Position numbers and translations under genes: made by a program | The notes under the pieces: generated by a model | Databases searched by the model: none | Told to the model about the DNA's origin: nothing | What the model saw: only the letters and a program-made list of their open reading frames with translations | Shown here: in pieces, positions 26,625 to 35,647 of the stretch | Layout of the letters: each line of letters starts with the position of its first letter | Position numbering within the stretch: the first letter of the stretch is position 1 | DNA from: CAYNLK01 sp964398055 | GTDB lineage: Bacteria; Chloroflexota; Anaerolineae; 4572-78; J111 | Direction of reading: 5' to 3' | DNA: 64,000 nt | Assembly (NCBI GenBank): GCA_964398055.1 | Contig: CAYNLK010000007.1 | Span: forward strand, 124,001-188,000

Positions 26625-27986
26625 ATGAGCACTGTAAAACATCTTTTGCCTGAGGTCCATATCCCGCAGGCCTGGTACAATATTGCGGCGGATTTACCGC
26701 AGCCGCCGCCGCCGGTATTGCATCCCGGCACTGGCCAGCCCGTTGGCCCTGACGACCTGGCCCCGCTGTTTGCGATGGCCTTGATTATGCAAGAGGTCAA
26801 CACCGACCGGGAGATCGAAATTCCCGAGGAAGTGCGGGAGGTCTACCGCCAATGGCGACCAACGCCCCTTTACCGGGCCCGTCGCTTGGAAAAGGCGCTC
26901 GATACCCCGGCTCGGATTTACTACAAATATGAAGGCGTCAGCCCGGTAGGTTCCCACAAGCTCAATACAGCCCTACCCCAGGCCTTCTATAACAAGCAGG
27001 AAGGCAAAACGGGGCTGACGACGGAAACCGGCGCCGGCCAGTGGGGTTCGGCTCTTTCCTTTGCCTGCGCTGTTTACGGGCTGGAGTGTAAGGTTTTTAT
27101 GGTCCGGGTTAGCTACAATCAGAAACCGTATCGCCGGGGGTTGATGGAAGCCTATGGGGCCACGGTTGTGCCCAGCCCCAGCACCGAGACCGAATCCGGT
27201 AAGGCAATCCTCGCGGCCAACCCCGACTCAACCGGCTCTCTCGGTATTGCCATCTCCGAGGCGGTTGAGGCCGCGGTAAAAGATCCGAATACCAATTACA
27301 GCCTGGGCAGCGTGCTCAACCACGTGCTGATGCACCAGTCGGTGATTGGCCTGGAAGCGTTGGAGCAGATGGAACTGGCCGAGGATTATCCTGATGTGGT
27401 CATCGGCTGCACCGGCGGCGGGTCGAATTTTTCGGGGTTAGCCTTTCCCTTCATCGGCCGCAAATTGCGCGGTGAGGCTAATGTACGGGTCGTTGCAGTG
27501 GAGCCGGCCGCCTGCCCCAGTCTGACCAAGGGGCCGTATGCCTACGACTTTGGCGATACGGCTCATCTGACCCCGCTGGTCAAGATGCACACCCTGGGCA
27601 GTACTTTTGTGCCGGCTGGCATCCATGCCGGTGGTCTGCGTTACCACGGCATGGCCCCGATGGTCAGCCATTTGCTCAACCTGCGTCAAATTGAGGCTAT
27701 CGCCGTCAACCAGCTCGAGACTTTTGAAGCCGGCACCCTCTTTGTCCGGGCCGAAGGTATCCTGCCTGCCCCCGAGTCGAATCACGCTATTGCCGTCGCC
27801 ATCCGCGAAGCCCTGCGCTGCAAGCAAGAAGGGGTCAGCCGGGCGATCCTGTTCAACCTGAGTGGCCACGGCCACTTTGACGTGCAGGCCTACCTGGATT
27901 ACCAGGCCGGCAAGCTGCAAGATTACGAATATCCGGCCGAAGAGGTCGCTATGGCCCTGGCCGGTTTGCCCAGCGTCGGGGGCTGA
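26625..27986 (+). CDS. trpB: tryptophan synthase beta chain, TrpB2 type
   Basis: PLP enzyme of 453 residues that joins indole with serine to form tryptophan. Length and motifs (RPTPLYRARRLEKAL, GVSPVGSHKLN with PLP lysine K112, TETGAGQWGSALSFAC, GCTGGGSNFSGL) identify the TrpB2 class, which is longer than ordinary TrpB and often encoded away from trpA. No trpA or other trp gene is present, so it may salvage indole or pair with a distant TrpA. The longest frame starts at 26514, but GAGGAGGG just before ATG 26625 and a promoter inside the extra part fix the start at 26625. Confidence 0.93.
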   Translation: MSTVKHLLPEVHIPQAWYNIAADLPQPPPPVLHPGTGQPVGPDDLAPLFAMALIMQEVNTDREIEIPEEVREVYRQWRPTPLYRARRLEKALDTPARIYYKYEGVSPVGSHKLNTALPQAFYNKQEGKTGLTTETGAGQWGSALSFACAVYGLECKVFMVRVSYNQKPYRRGLMEAYGATVVPSPSTETESGKAILAANPDSTGSLGIAISEAVEAAVKDPNTNYSLGSVLNHVLMHQSVIGLEALEQMELAEDYPDVVIGCTGGGSNFSGLAFPFIGRKLRGEANVRVVAVEPAACPSLTKGPYAYDFGDTAHLTPLVKMHTLGSTFVPAGIHAGGLRYHGMAPMVSHLLNLRQIEAIAVNQLETFEAGTLFVRAEGILPAPESNHAIAVAIREALRCKQEGVSRAILFNLSGHGHFDVQAYLDYQAGKLQDYEYPAEEVAMALAGLPSVGG

Positions 27987-28020
27987 GGCGGCTCTCTTAG
28001 AGAGACTGTCTGAAAAATCT

Positions 28021-28256
28021 TTAACAGTCCACAGATGGACACAGATGGACACAGATAGACCCAGATGAACTCAGCTAAGATAAACCATCTGTGAAAATAG
28101 GTCTGTCCAATTTTTTAGGTGACCGGCACTTCCAACTCATCTTGGCTTGGAATTGCAGTCAAATCGCCTTAATTTTTGCTCAGAAATCGTGGTGAAAGTG
28201 CCGGTCACCTTATCCACCTAAAATTTTGGACGCATCTGTGGTTATCTGTGGATTAA
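28021..28256. mobile_element. nested palindromic intergenic element (MITE-like)
   Basis: The spacer after trpB2 holds three nested inverted repeats. Outermost are TTAACAGTCCACAGATGGACACAGATGG-like sequence at 28021-28048 and its inverted relative at about 28231-28256. Inside are 28105-28119 against 28217-28231 (13 of 15 bases). Innermost is a perfect 15-bp pair, AGGTGACCGGCACTT (28117-28131) with 28196-28210. No open reading frame is present. The structure fits a non-autonomous mobile element or a large RNA hairpin; no target-site duplication could be assigned. Confidence 0.6.
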
Positions 28257-28296
28257 TATTGGCCTGCTCATCAGCCAGAAACCTGAATTCTCACAC

Positions 28297-29100
28297 CTAC
28301 TGAAGCGTATTTAGAGCCGTCTCCGCCGAGCGCCGCGCTGTCTCAAAAGATGCCCCGCTCACCCCGCTCGACCGGCTTTTATACCCCCCATAAATCGCAT
28401 GCCCGGCATGCAGCCAGAAGCAATCGACCACCTCAAAACCGGCCTGCTGCAGCCACAGCAACTGGTCAAACAGGGGCGAAGGGGTGTCGACCGGGTCGTC
28501 AAAATAATAGTAGTTCCACTGACGCTCGACAAACAGGTCAAACAGCGCAGTTGAGCCGGCCACGGCCAGGGATTGAACCTGGGCCGCCCGCTCCCAGGCG
28601 GCTGCAAACAGTTCCCGCGCCTCCGGCCGCTGGGGCGCGACCAGGTCGGCAATGAGCAGCACGCCGCGAGGAGAGAGCCGCTCGGCCAGAGCCGCAAAGA
28701 GGGCCTGTTTCTGGGGTCCGTTGAGATGGTGTAGGCATAGGGAAGAGAGCACGACCTCCGCCCCCTTTACGTGGGGTAGCCAATCCGGTGAGGCCAGCTC
28801 AAACGGCTGGATCCGAGCGCGCCGGCCAAACGGGTGGAGCCGCCGGGTTGCCAGGGACCGCATCGCCGCCGAGCCGTCCAGGGCGACCAATTCGGCCTGG
28901 GGAAAGCAGTCGAGCAGGGCGTAGGCGAGCAACCCCTCGCCGCAGCCCAGATCAACGGCCCGGAATGATTCATGCACATCAAACGGTAGCAGCGTCAGCA
29001 GGCTGGCCATTTGCTCGGCCCGGGCTGGCACTGCTACCGGCGCCAGTTTTTGGTAGAGTTGGGAGTCGGATTCACTCCAACGATTTTGAGAGTTGGTCAT
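28297..29100 (-). CDS. class I SAM-dependent methyltransferase
   Basis: Cytoplasmic methyltransferase of 267 residues. The SAM-binding motif I is AVDLGCGEGLLAYALLD (about residues 49-65), the acidic residue is in LVALDGSAAM, and the motif IV region reads AEVVLSSLCLHHLNG. The N-terminal sequence SDSQLYQKLAPVAVPARAEQMASLL is typical of Methyltransf_25-like enzymes of broad substrate range. It stands alone, convergent with trpB2 and divergent from the protein kinase gene, so context gives no clue to the substrate. Confidence 0.8.
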   Translation of the reverse strand: MTNSQNRWSESDSQLYQKLAPVAVPARAEQMASLLTLLPFDVHESFRAVDLGCGEGLLAYALLDCFPQAELVALDGSAAMRSLATRRLHPFGRRARIQPFELASPDWLPHVKGAEVVLSSLCLHHLNGPQKQALFAALAERLSPRGVLLIADLVAPQRPEARELFAAAWERAAQVQSLAVAGSTALFDLFVERQWNYYYFDDPVDTPSPLFDQLLWLQQAGFEVVDCFWLHAGHAIYGGYKSRSSGVSGASFETARRSAETALNTLQ

Positions 29101-29146
29101 CTCAGTCGTGTATTCCTCCAGCTGAGGTCATATCTGTTGGGTATTG

Positions 29147-29181
29147 CGGACTGCGTATTCCATTCATTCTTACGCAGTCCG
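29147..29181. repeat. 11-bp perfect hairpin in the kinase upstream region
   Basis: CGGACTGCGTA (29147-29157) pairs with 29171-29181 across a 13-base loop. It lies between divergent genes, upstream of the kinase promoter, with no T-run; it could be a repeat or an operator. Confidence 0.55.
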
Positions 29182-29231
29182 AAATTATAGGGTCGACCTA
29201 TGCCCAAACGCAAAATCCTACCCCTGTCCGT

Positions 29232-29260
29232 TTGGTAGGTTGGCTTACATAGGGTAAAAT
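29232..29260 (+). promoter_or_regulatory. candidate sigma70 promoter of the protein kinase gene
   Basis: TTGGTA (29232-29237), 17-base spacer, TAAAAT (29255-29260), about 29 bases before the ATG at 29296. Confidence 0.5.
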
Positions 29261-29295
29261 AGGGCACAGACTTTTTCATAGCTTCAACGCAGCCT

Positions 29296-31266
29296 ATGGA
29301 ACTCCAACTCCCTACAATTTTTAATAATCGTTACCGCTTGTTCAGGAAAATCGGTGAAGGCGGCCTGGCCGAGGTCTTCCAGGCCCAGGATATGGCTCTG
29401 GACCGGATGGTGGCCGTCAAAGTGCTGCGCCCACAATACATCCGCGACCCTAATTTTTTGGTCAACTTTCACCGGGAAGCCCAGAGCGCGGCCCGCCTGA
29501 GCGACTCTTATATTGTGGCGGTCTATGATTTTGGGCAAGACAAAAATCGACCCTACATTGTAATGGAGTGGATTGCCGGTTCTGATTTGCGGGCGGCCAT
29601 CAACGAGCAAACCAAGATACCGGTAGATCAGGCCGTTGAGTACGCCATTCAGATTTGCTCGGCGGTGGGCGCGGCCCACCGGGCCGGGCTGGTGCATGGC
29701 GATCTAAAGCCGGGTAACATTCTGATTACCCCCACCAACCAGGCCAAGGTTACCGACTTTGGTCTGGCCCGGGCTCTGGGCGAGAGCGCCATGGATGAGG
29801 GCGAAGTTGTATGGGGAACGCCGGCCTATTTTGCCCCGGAACAGGCCGCCGGCGACCGGGTACTGCCGGCGACCGATGTTTATGCGCTTGGCATCATTAT
29901 TTATGAGATGGTGACCGGGCGGGTGCCTTTTGTGGGCGTGGATGATCAGGATGTGGCCCGCAAACAATTGTATGAGGCCCATATCCCGGTCGACCAGCTC
30001 GATCCCCACATTCCCGAACCGCTGGCCCGGATTGTCGATGCGGCTATGGCCAAGAATCCTAACGAGCGTTTTTTGACCGCCGACCATTTGCGGGAAGCGT
30101 TGATTATGTATAAGCAGGGTGTCCTCAGCGCCGCCGGCTATCAGGCGCCTATTTCGGCGGTGGTTGGGTCGCCTTTGCAATCGGTTGGCTATCCACCGGC
30201 TCCGGTGGTTGGGCCACTGACCCGGCCGGATTTTGTACCGGCTGCTCAAGCCGCCGCGGCTACTGCCACAGCCTCAAGAGAGCGTCAGAGTGGTTTTGAT
30301 GTGATTATGTTGATGTTAGGGCTGGTGGCTATCATTGCAGTGGTTGGGTTGATTCCTCTTTTTGTGGCTGTTTACCGGGCTTATATCCCCTCGTTTGGCG
30401 GGAACCGGGCTGTCCCCACGGCCTTGCCAACCTTGCAGTCGGGCCAGGTGCGGATGCCCGATGTGGTAGGCCAGGAGGAAGCGGTGGCGCGGGCCGGACT
30501 ACAGGAATTGGGCCTGGAAATGGTCGTCGAGGGGGAGGAACCTCACCCCACTTATCCCGCTTTCACCATCATTCGCCAGACCGTCCCGGCCGGAGCGGCT
30601 GTCGATTTGGGTAGTACGGTTGGGGTGGTGCTGAGTCAGGGGCCGCCTTTGATTGAACTGCCCGATGTTACCGGCAAATCCTATGACGAGGCCGAACAGC
30701 TCCTGAACTCTTATGATCTGATTGTGCAGAAATATGAAGATTGGAGCGTCGAACTACCGGGGACAGTAATTACTCAGGACCCACCGCCGGGTTCAGTGGT
30801 CTCCAATCGCAGTTTGGTCACTCTGCTGGTTAGCAGTGGGTCGCGCATTCCCGTTGGGGCCAATTTGGGCGGCCAAATTGTGTTGACTGCTTATGAAATC
30901 CCGCGACTCCAGTATAAAGCTGGCGAGCTTATCGGGCTGACTTTCTTCTGGCAAGCCGTTGCCCCGCCCGCGGCTGATTATGCTCTTTTCATCCATCTGA
31001 CGACACCCCAGGGCGGAATTGTATCTCAAATCGACGCGTCGCCGCTCGGCGGACTCCGGCCGACCCGTCAATGGCAGGTGGGTGAAATGATGGTAGACAC
31101 CTACCAGCTCTCCATTCCCCCCACCACTATCCCCGGGGACTACCGACTTCGAATCGGCTTCTATGAGCCAAACACCCAGGTTCGCTTACCGATTCTTGAA
31201 CCTGGCCGGGCTGAAGCAGATAATTTTGGAGCGCTGATGCTGCGCCAGCTCCAGGTAGTCGAGTGA
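29296..31266 (+). CDS. membrane Ser/Thr protein kinase with two PASTA domains and an extra beta domain
   Basis: Single-pass receptor kinase of 656 residues. The kinase domain (about 13-270) has the glycine loop IGEGGLAEV, the ATP lysine in VAVKVL, the catalytic loop HGDLKPGNILI, DFGLAR and the APE-like FAPEQ. The usual HRD arginine is Gly, so it is a non-RD kinase. A membrane helix at about 336-360 leads to two PASTA domains (about 390-458 and 459-525), which in PknB/PrkC proteins bind peptidoglycan fragments. A further beta-rich domain of about 125 residues ends the protein and is unusual for this family. It is followed by ftsH, which has its own promoter. Confidence 0.92.
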   Translation: MELQLPTIFNNRYRLFRKIGEGGLAEVFQAQDMALDRMVAVKVLRPQYIRDPNFLVNFHREAQSAARLSDSYIVAVYDFGQDKNRPYIVMEWIAGSDLRAAINEQTKIPVDQAVEYAIQICSAVGAAHRAGLVHGDLKPGNILITPTNQAKVTDFGLARALGESAMDEGEVVWGTPAYFAPEQAAGDRVLPATDVYALGIIIYEMVTGRVPFVGVDDQDVARKQLYEAHIPVDQLDPHIPEPLARIVDAAMAKNPNERFLTADHLREALIMYKQGVLSAAGYQAPISAVVGSPLQSVGYPPAPVVGPLTRPDFVPAAQAAAATATASRERQSGFDVIMLMLGLVAIIAVVGLIPLFVAVYRAYIPSFGGNRAVPTALPTLQSGQVRMPDVVGQEEAVARAGLQELGLEMVVEGEEPHPTYPAFTIIRQTVPAGAAVDLGSTVGVVLSQGPPLIELPDVTGKSYDEAEQLLNSYDLIVQKYEDWSVELPGTVITQDPPPGSVVSNRSLVTLLVSSGSRIPVGANLGGQIVLTAYEIPRLQYKAGELIGLTFFWQAVAPPAADYALFIHLTTPQGGIVSQIDASPLGGLRPTRQWQVGEMMVDTYQLSIPPTTIPGDYRLRIGFYEPNTQVRLPILEPGRAEADNFGALMLRQLQVVE

Positions 31267-31284
31267 TTTATGTTTACAAATTGG

Positions 31285-31312
31285 TTGGCGAATCCCGTTT
31301 TTATGGTATAAT
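31285..31312 (+). promoter_or_regulatory. sigma70 promoter of ftsH
   Basis: TTGGCG (31285-31290), 16-base spacer, TATAAT (31307-31312), about 30 bases before the GTG start of ftsH. Confidence 0.65.
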
Positions 31313-31348
31313 TACCTTCGACTTCTTTAGTTTTCCCGGAGGAAAAGT

Positions 31349-33289
31349 GTGAATTCTGGTTTATTCAGAAATAGTATCGTTTATTTATTGATTCTTCTGG
31401 CTGTAGCCGCGCTGATTTTTAGTGTTTTTTCTACTCCCCGTGATCGCAATGAATTGGATATTACCACTGTGGCCGATCAGGTAAAGGCCGGTCAGGTTAA
31501 AAAGATTACCGTTAAGGATAATGATGTGACGGTTGAGTATCTCCAATCCAATCGGCCGGCGGCTCGCTCACGCAAAGAAACAAGCGTTAGCATCGTCAAG
31601 ACCTTTGAGGATTTGGGCGTAACTCAAGACAAACTCAGAGAAATCGAAATTGAGATCATCCCTCCCAGCGCCTGGAGTGATTGGGGCACCCTGGCCATTA
31701 CCATTCTGCCCCTGTTGATTTTTGGCGGTCTCCTCTTTTTTATGGTGCGGCAGGCGCAGGGTTCTAATAGCCAGGCCTTGAGTTTTGGCAAGAGTCGGGC
31801 CCGGATGTTTACCGGCGACAAGCCGACCATCACCTTTGACGATGTGGCCGGCGCTGACGAGGCCAAACAGGAGCTGGCCGAAGTAGTTGAGTTCCTGCGC
31901 GAACCGGAAAAATTTATCTCGATCGGGGCCCGCATTCCCAAGGGCGTCTTGATGGTGGGGCCGCCGGGTTGTGGTAAAACCCTGCTGGCCAAGGCCGTCT
32001 CCGGCGAGGCCGGTGTGCCGTTTTTTAGCATCTCCGGTTCCGAGTTCGTGGAAATGTTTGTGGGTGTGGGGGCCAGCCGGGTGCGGGACCTGTTTGACCA
32101 GGCCAAGCGCAATAGCCCCTGTATCATCTTTGTAGACGAAATCGATGCCGTGGGGCGTCACCGGGGGGCTGGCCTGGGCGGTAGCCACGATGAGCGTGAA
32201 CAAACCCTCAACCAGATTCTGGTAGAGATGGATGGCTTTGAAACGGATACCAACGTGATCGTTATTGCTGCCACCAACCGGCCCGATATTCTTGATCCGG
32301 CCCTGCTGCGCCCCGGTCGTTTTGACCGCCGGGTGGTTTTAGATCGGCCGGATTGGCTGGGTCGCCAGAAGATTCTGGAGGTTCACACCAGGGGCAAGCC
32401 GCTCGGTATGAATGTCAATTTGGAAGCCCTGGCCAAAACAACCATCGGTTTCTCCGGGGCCGACCTGGAGAACGTGGTCAACGAGGGGGCGATCCTGGCG
32501 GCTCGCCGTAATCAAAAGCAGATTACTATGACCGATTTGCAAGAAGCGGTCGAGAAGATTCGTCTGGGGCCGGAACGGCGCAGCCGGGTGATCAGCCCGG
32601 AGGAGCTTGAAATTGTGGCCTTTCACGAAGCCGGTCACGCCCTGGTGGCCCACCTGATCCCGGAAGCCGACCCGGTGCACAAGGTCAGCATCATTGCCCG
32701 CGGTGGGGCCGGTGGTTTTACGATGTTTTTGCCGGAGGATGACCAAACCCTGATTAGCGAGTCTGAATTCAAGGCGCGCCTGGCGGTGGGGCTGGGCGGC
32801 CGGGCGGCCGAAGAGATTATGTTTACTGATGTGACCACCGGCGCTCGCGGCGACCTGGCCAGTATTACCCGCATGGCCCGAGCGATGGTGACTCGCTACG
32901 GTATGAGTAAAAAACTGGGGCCGTTGACGTTTGGCGACAAAGAGGAACTCATATTTCTGGGGCGGCAGCTCAGTGAGCAGCGTAACTACAGCGAAGAAGT
33001 GGCCGAACAGATCGATTTTGAGGTCCGGCGGTTGGTCGATGAGGCTCACCAGCGGGCTTTGCAGATTTTGCGGGACAATATCAACAAGATGAAAGCAGTA
33101 GCCAAGCGCCTGCTGGAAGAAGAGACACTGGATGCCGAACAGTTTGCGGCGATTATGGCCGACGGCGATAACCTTATTTCGGGCGAAACGCCCAGGCAAG
33201 GAAAGGCGACTGAGAGGGGGTCCTCAGAAGAAGATCAGGATATTCCACCCCGAGTTGTCCCGCCTTCAACGGCTCCGCTGCCGGCTTGA
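31349..33289 (+). CDS. ftsH: ATP-dependent zinc metalloprotease FtsH
   Basis: Membrane-bound AAA+ protease of 646 residues that degrades misfolded and short-lived membrane and soluble proteins. Two membrane helices (about 9-28 and 113-133) flank a small periplasmic-side domain; the AAA module has Walker A GPPGCGKT (204-211), Walker B CIIFVDEIDAVG and the SRH; the protease site is HEAGH (426-430). The start is GTG 31349 with GGAGG six bases upstream. The C-terminal tail is short and P/S-rich. A strong hairpin terminator follows. Confidence 0.98.
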   Translation: MNSGLFRNSIVYLLILLAVAALIFSVFSTPRDRNELDITTVADQVKAGQVKKITVKDNDVTVEYLQSNRPAARSRKETSVSIVKTFEDLGVTQDKLREIEIEIIPPSAWSDWGTLAITILPLLIFGGLLFFMVRQAQGSNSQALSFGKSRARMFTGDKPTITFDDVAGADEAKQELAEVVEFLREPEKFISIGARIPKGVLMVGPPGCGKTLLAKAVSGEAGVPFFSISGSEFVEMFVGVGASRVRDLFDQAKRNSPCIIFVDEIDAVGRHRGAGLGGSHDEREQTLNQILVEMDGFETDTNVIVIAATNRPDILDPALLRPGRFDRRVVLDRPDWLGRQKILEVHTRGKPLGMNVNLEALAKTTIGFSGADLENVVNEGAILAARRNQKQITMTDLQEAVEKIRLGPERRSRVISPEELEIVAFHEAGHALVAHLIPEADPVHKVSIIARGGAGGFTMFLPEDDQTLISESEFKARLAVGLGGRAAEEIMFTDVTTGARGDLASITRMARAMVTRYGMSKKLGPLTFGDKEELIFLGRQLSEQRNYSEEVAEQIDFEVRRLVDEAHQRALQILRDNINKMKAVAKRLLEEETLDAEQFAAIMADGDNLISGETPRQGKATERGSSEEDQDIPPRVVPPSTAPLPA

Positions 33290-33303
33290 TGATAGTTTTG
33301 ATA

Positions 33304-33340
33304 AAAAAGTGGTCTCACTGAAGCAGTGAGACCACTTTTT
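33304..33340. terminator. bidirectional terminator between ftsH and the aldo/keto reductase gene
   Basis: Perfect 16-bp stem including an A-tract and T-tract (33304-33319 with 33325-33340) and a 5-base loop; both converging genes end close to it. Confidence 0.93.
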
Positions 33341-33352
33341 GGTTGGTCAGGT

Positions 33353-34342
33353 TTAGCGGGCCAGATTCAAATTACGGCGGAGGCGTGGAAAATTATAACG
33401 CAACCCCGGAAATCGCTGCAAGCCTTCTTCCCACACTTCTGCGCCAAAAAGTTGGGTTATGGCCTCATGCTCGTCCGCTGAAAGCTCAAACTCAAAGGCC
33501 GCTACAGTGGTTTCCAACTGCCGCAGGGAACTGGCCCCCACAATGGGGTTGGTGACGGCCGGCGAGAAGCGCGCCCAGGCAATGGCCAGTTGGGCCGGAT
33601 GCAGGCCGCGGGTCTGGGCCAGCCGGTTGAACTGGTCAACTTGGTCGCCGTATTGAGCTAACCAGGTCAACAGGCGGGTGTCGGTTTGGACGCGTGAGTC
33701 GGCTGGCAAAGGCTGGCCGCTTTTATATTTGCCTGCCAGCAGCCCGGCCACCAGCGGCCGATAGACGGTGATGGCGATATTTTGGGCCAAAGCCTGCGGC
33801 AGAATCTCTATTTCAACACCTCGTTCAATAGGATTATAGGCAATCTGATTGCAGACCAACTGCGGCCAGCCGTTTCGTTCGGCCACGCCATTGGAATAGG
33901 CCACCAACCAGGCCGGATAGTTACAGCAGCCCACATAACGAGCTTTGCCCTGAGCGACCACTCTATTCAGGGCGGCCATTATCTCTTCAACTCGCATCCC
34001 TTCGACCGGCCAGTGGATCATATATAGATCAACGTAATCGAGTCGCAGCCGGGCCAGACTCTCGTCGATGCTGGTCAGGATGCTGTCAGCGTCAACGCCC
34101 TTATGGACTTTGGTTGCCACGAACAGTTGGTCGCGCCGGCCCACCATAATTTGGCCCAGAATTTCTTCCGTCAAGCCATTCCCGTACATGGGCGCGGTAT
34201 CAATAAAGTTGACCCCGTACTCAAGCGCCGCGCCCAGGATGCGGTCTGACTCGGCTTGGTCACAGCGCAGGCCAAACATCATCGTGCCCAGGCACATCTC
34301 TGATACTTTTTCACCGGTTTTGCCAAATTCTACATATCTCAT
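33353..34342 (-). CDS. aldo/keto reductase
   Basis: NADPH-dependent TIM-barrel oxidoreductase of 329 residues that reduces aldehydes or ketones. The catalytic tetrad is visible: D48 and Y53 in FIDTAPMYGNG, K78 in VATKVHKG, and the histidine in YMIHWP. The C-terminal NADP site reads PIVGASSLRQLE. It is the last gene of an operon with a YbgC-like thioesterase and a HAD phosphatase (gaps of 4 and 6 bases). The physiological substrate is unknown. Confidence 0.9.
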   Translation of the reverse strand: MRYVEFGKTGEKVSEMCLGTMMFGLRCDQAESDRILGAALEYGVNFIDTAPMYGNGLTEEILGQIMVGRRDQLFVATKVHKGVDADSILTSIDESLARLRLDYVDLYMIHWPVEGMRVEEIMAALNRVVAQGKARYVGCCNYPAWLVAYSNGVAERNGWPQLVCNQIAYNPIERGVEIEILPQALAQNIAITVYRPLVAGLLAGKYKSGQPLPADSRVQTDTRLLTWLAQYGDQVDQFNRLAQTRGLHPAQLAIAWARFSPAVTNPIVGASSLRQLETTVAAFEFELSADEHEAITQLFGAEVWEEGLQRFPGLRYNFPRLRRNLNLAR

Positions 34343-34346
34343 GATT

Positions 34347-34763
34347 TTACGATTCCTGTTTTAAAAATTTTTGCCAGCGGGGTGGGATGTTGGTAACTTT
34401 GCCGTGGCGATTGAGGCAGATATGTTTGGTGGTAGCCGTCACAAAAAGCTCGCCCGTGGCGGGATCTACAACTTGGTAGCTAAATTGCAATTGGCGACTG
34501 CGGACCTCGGTCACCCAGCAGCGCACCGTCACCGGCTGGTCATAACGGGCGGCGCGGTGATAGCGAACGTTCAGATCGGTCACAGCCAGCACCAGGCCCT
34601 CTTGCTCAAACTGAGCGTAGGAGCTGCCCCGGCTGCGCATCCAGTTGCTGCGACCCTCTTCCAGCCAGACTACATAAGAGGCGTGGTGAACCAGCCCCAT
34701 CTGGTCGGTCTCAGCATAACGGACACGAAAGGTGGTTTCCGAAACTTTTTCATTTGAAGACAT
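34347..34763 (-). CDS. acyl-CoA thioesterase, YbgC/4-hydroxybenzoyl-CoA thioesterase family
   Basis: Hot-dog fold thioesterase of 138 residues that hydrolyses acyl-CoA esters. The catalytic aspartate D20 lies in YAETDQMGLVHHASY, the family signature. Length is typical. It sits between the HAD and aldo/keto reductase genes with gaps of only 4 to 6 bases, so the three are one transcript, yet no common pathway is evident. Confidence 0.9.
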   Translation of the reverse strand: MSSNEKVSETTFRVRYAETDQMGLVHHASYVVWLEEGRSNWMRSRGSSYAQFEQEGLVLAVTDLNVRYHRAARYDQPVTVRCWVTEVRSRQLQFSYQVVDPATGELFVTATTKHICLNRHGKVTNIPPRWQKFLKQES

Positions 34764-34769
34764 AAGGGG

Positions 34770-35444
34770 CTAAAAGAGTCCTTCCAGAGGTATCAAGTTC
34801 TTGATCACATGGCCCACGTGGAAAACCGTCGGCACCGTGTAATCGATGCCTAGCGAGGGAGCGCCGCTGCCATCAATGAGAATGGTGGTCATGCCTAAAT
34901 CCTTGGCCGGGAGCAAATTGCGGGGTGTGTCTTCGACCATAATGCATTGTTCGCCGGCAATCCCCAGCAAAGCCAGAACAGCCTGGTAAGCCAAAGGGTC
35001 GGGCTTATTCTTGTAACCGGTGGCGCTGATATCGATGATCTGCTCAAAGTGGAACCGAACGCGCAGTGTATTGAGCACCCGCTCGGCGTGGGCCGCGTCA
35101 GCATTGGTAAAGATGACTTTGCGTAGAGGAATCTCTCGCAGCATATTGTCGAGCGGTGGACTGGCGCTTAGATAATCGCTCAGTTTCACATCGTGAACAT
35201 AAGTCAGGAAATCGACCGGGTCGACTCTATCCTCTTCCATTAAGCCGCGTAGGGTGGTTCCGTATTTCTGATAAAAATAGCGTCGTTTGGCCGGCACATC
35301 GTCGGCCGGCAGGCCGAGTTGGTGGGTCATATAGTGCAGCATCCGGTCGCTCAGAGCTTGCATCAGCCCGGATTCCTTGGGGTAGAGCGTTTCATCCAGG
35401 TCAAAGATAATGTATTCAAATTGAAGACGACTAGAACTGCTCAT
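34770..35444 (-). CDS. HAD-family hydrolase, pyrimidine 5'-nucleotidase-like
   Basis: Phosphatase of 224 residues in the haloacid dehalogenase superfamily. Motif I is FDLDETLYP with nucleophile D15 and acid/base D17; motif II is VIFTNAD; the conserved lysine is in YKNKPDP; motif III/IV is IMVEDTPRN. This pattern matches the pyrimidine 5'-nucleotidase (SDT1-like) subgroup. A GTG at 35453 would add three residues; ATG 35444 is preferred. First gene of the operon that ends with the aldo/keto reductase. Confidence 0.86.
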   Translation of the reverse strand: MSSSSRLQFEYIIFDLDETLYPKESGLMQALSDRMLHYMTHQLGLPADDVPAKRRYFYQKYGTTLRGLMEEDRVDPVDFLTYVHDVKLSDYLSASPPLDNMLREIPLRKVIFTNADAAHAERVLNTLRVRFHFEQIIDISATGYKNKPDPLAYQAVLALLGIAGEQCIMVEDTPRNLLPAKDLGMTTILIDGSGAPSLGIDYTVPTVFHVGHVIKNLIPLEGLF

Positions 35445-35490
35445 CTTTCTCACAATTGGCGGCTTGTTCGCCCCTTATTGCCTGCTATGG

Positions 35491-35647
35491 TATACTGGCA
35501 CGGATAGGCAGGTGGATTGTTGGTTAGTTGGTTGGCAGACTGTTTCAAGCCAACTATCCAACCAGCAAACCAACCAACCACAACGAAAAAAGCAACCTCC
35601 TTTCAGCCAAAAACTTTTCTCTGGCTGAAATCAGTTGCTTCTTTTTT
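35491..35647 (+). ncRNA. possible small RNA: extended -10, two hairpins and a terminator in the 35445-35768 spacer
   Basis: The space between divergent genes has TGGTATACT (extended -10; TATACT at 35491-35496), then an imperfect inverted repeat of GGTTGG/CCAACC words (about 35511-35536 with 35549-35580), then a two-part hairpin (AAGCAAC 35590-35596 with 35634-35640; TTTCAGCCA 35601-35609 with 35622-35630) followed by CTTTTTT. A terminator in a divergent promoter region would make sense if a short RNA of about 145 bases were made here. The first hairpin may instead be a dispersed repeat. No -35 with normal spacing was found. Confidence 0.35.
35586..35647. terminator. hairpin with T-run on both strands
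   Basis: The paired segments AAGCAAC/GTTGCTT and TTTCAGCCA/TGGCTGAAA form one bulged stem; plus-strand flank is CTTTTTT, minus-strand flank is GCTTTTTTCG. It lies upstream of both adjacent genes, so it cannot end either of them. Confidence 0.7.

Noticed and set aside
28000..28020. CTCTCTTAGAGAG hairpin region as trpB2 terminator
   Set aside because: The stem near 27993-28006 is only five pairs with a poor T-run; evidence is too weak to list as a terminator.
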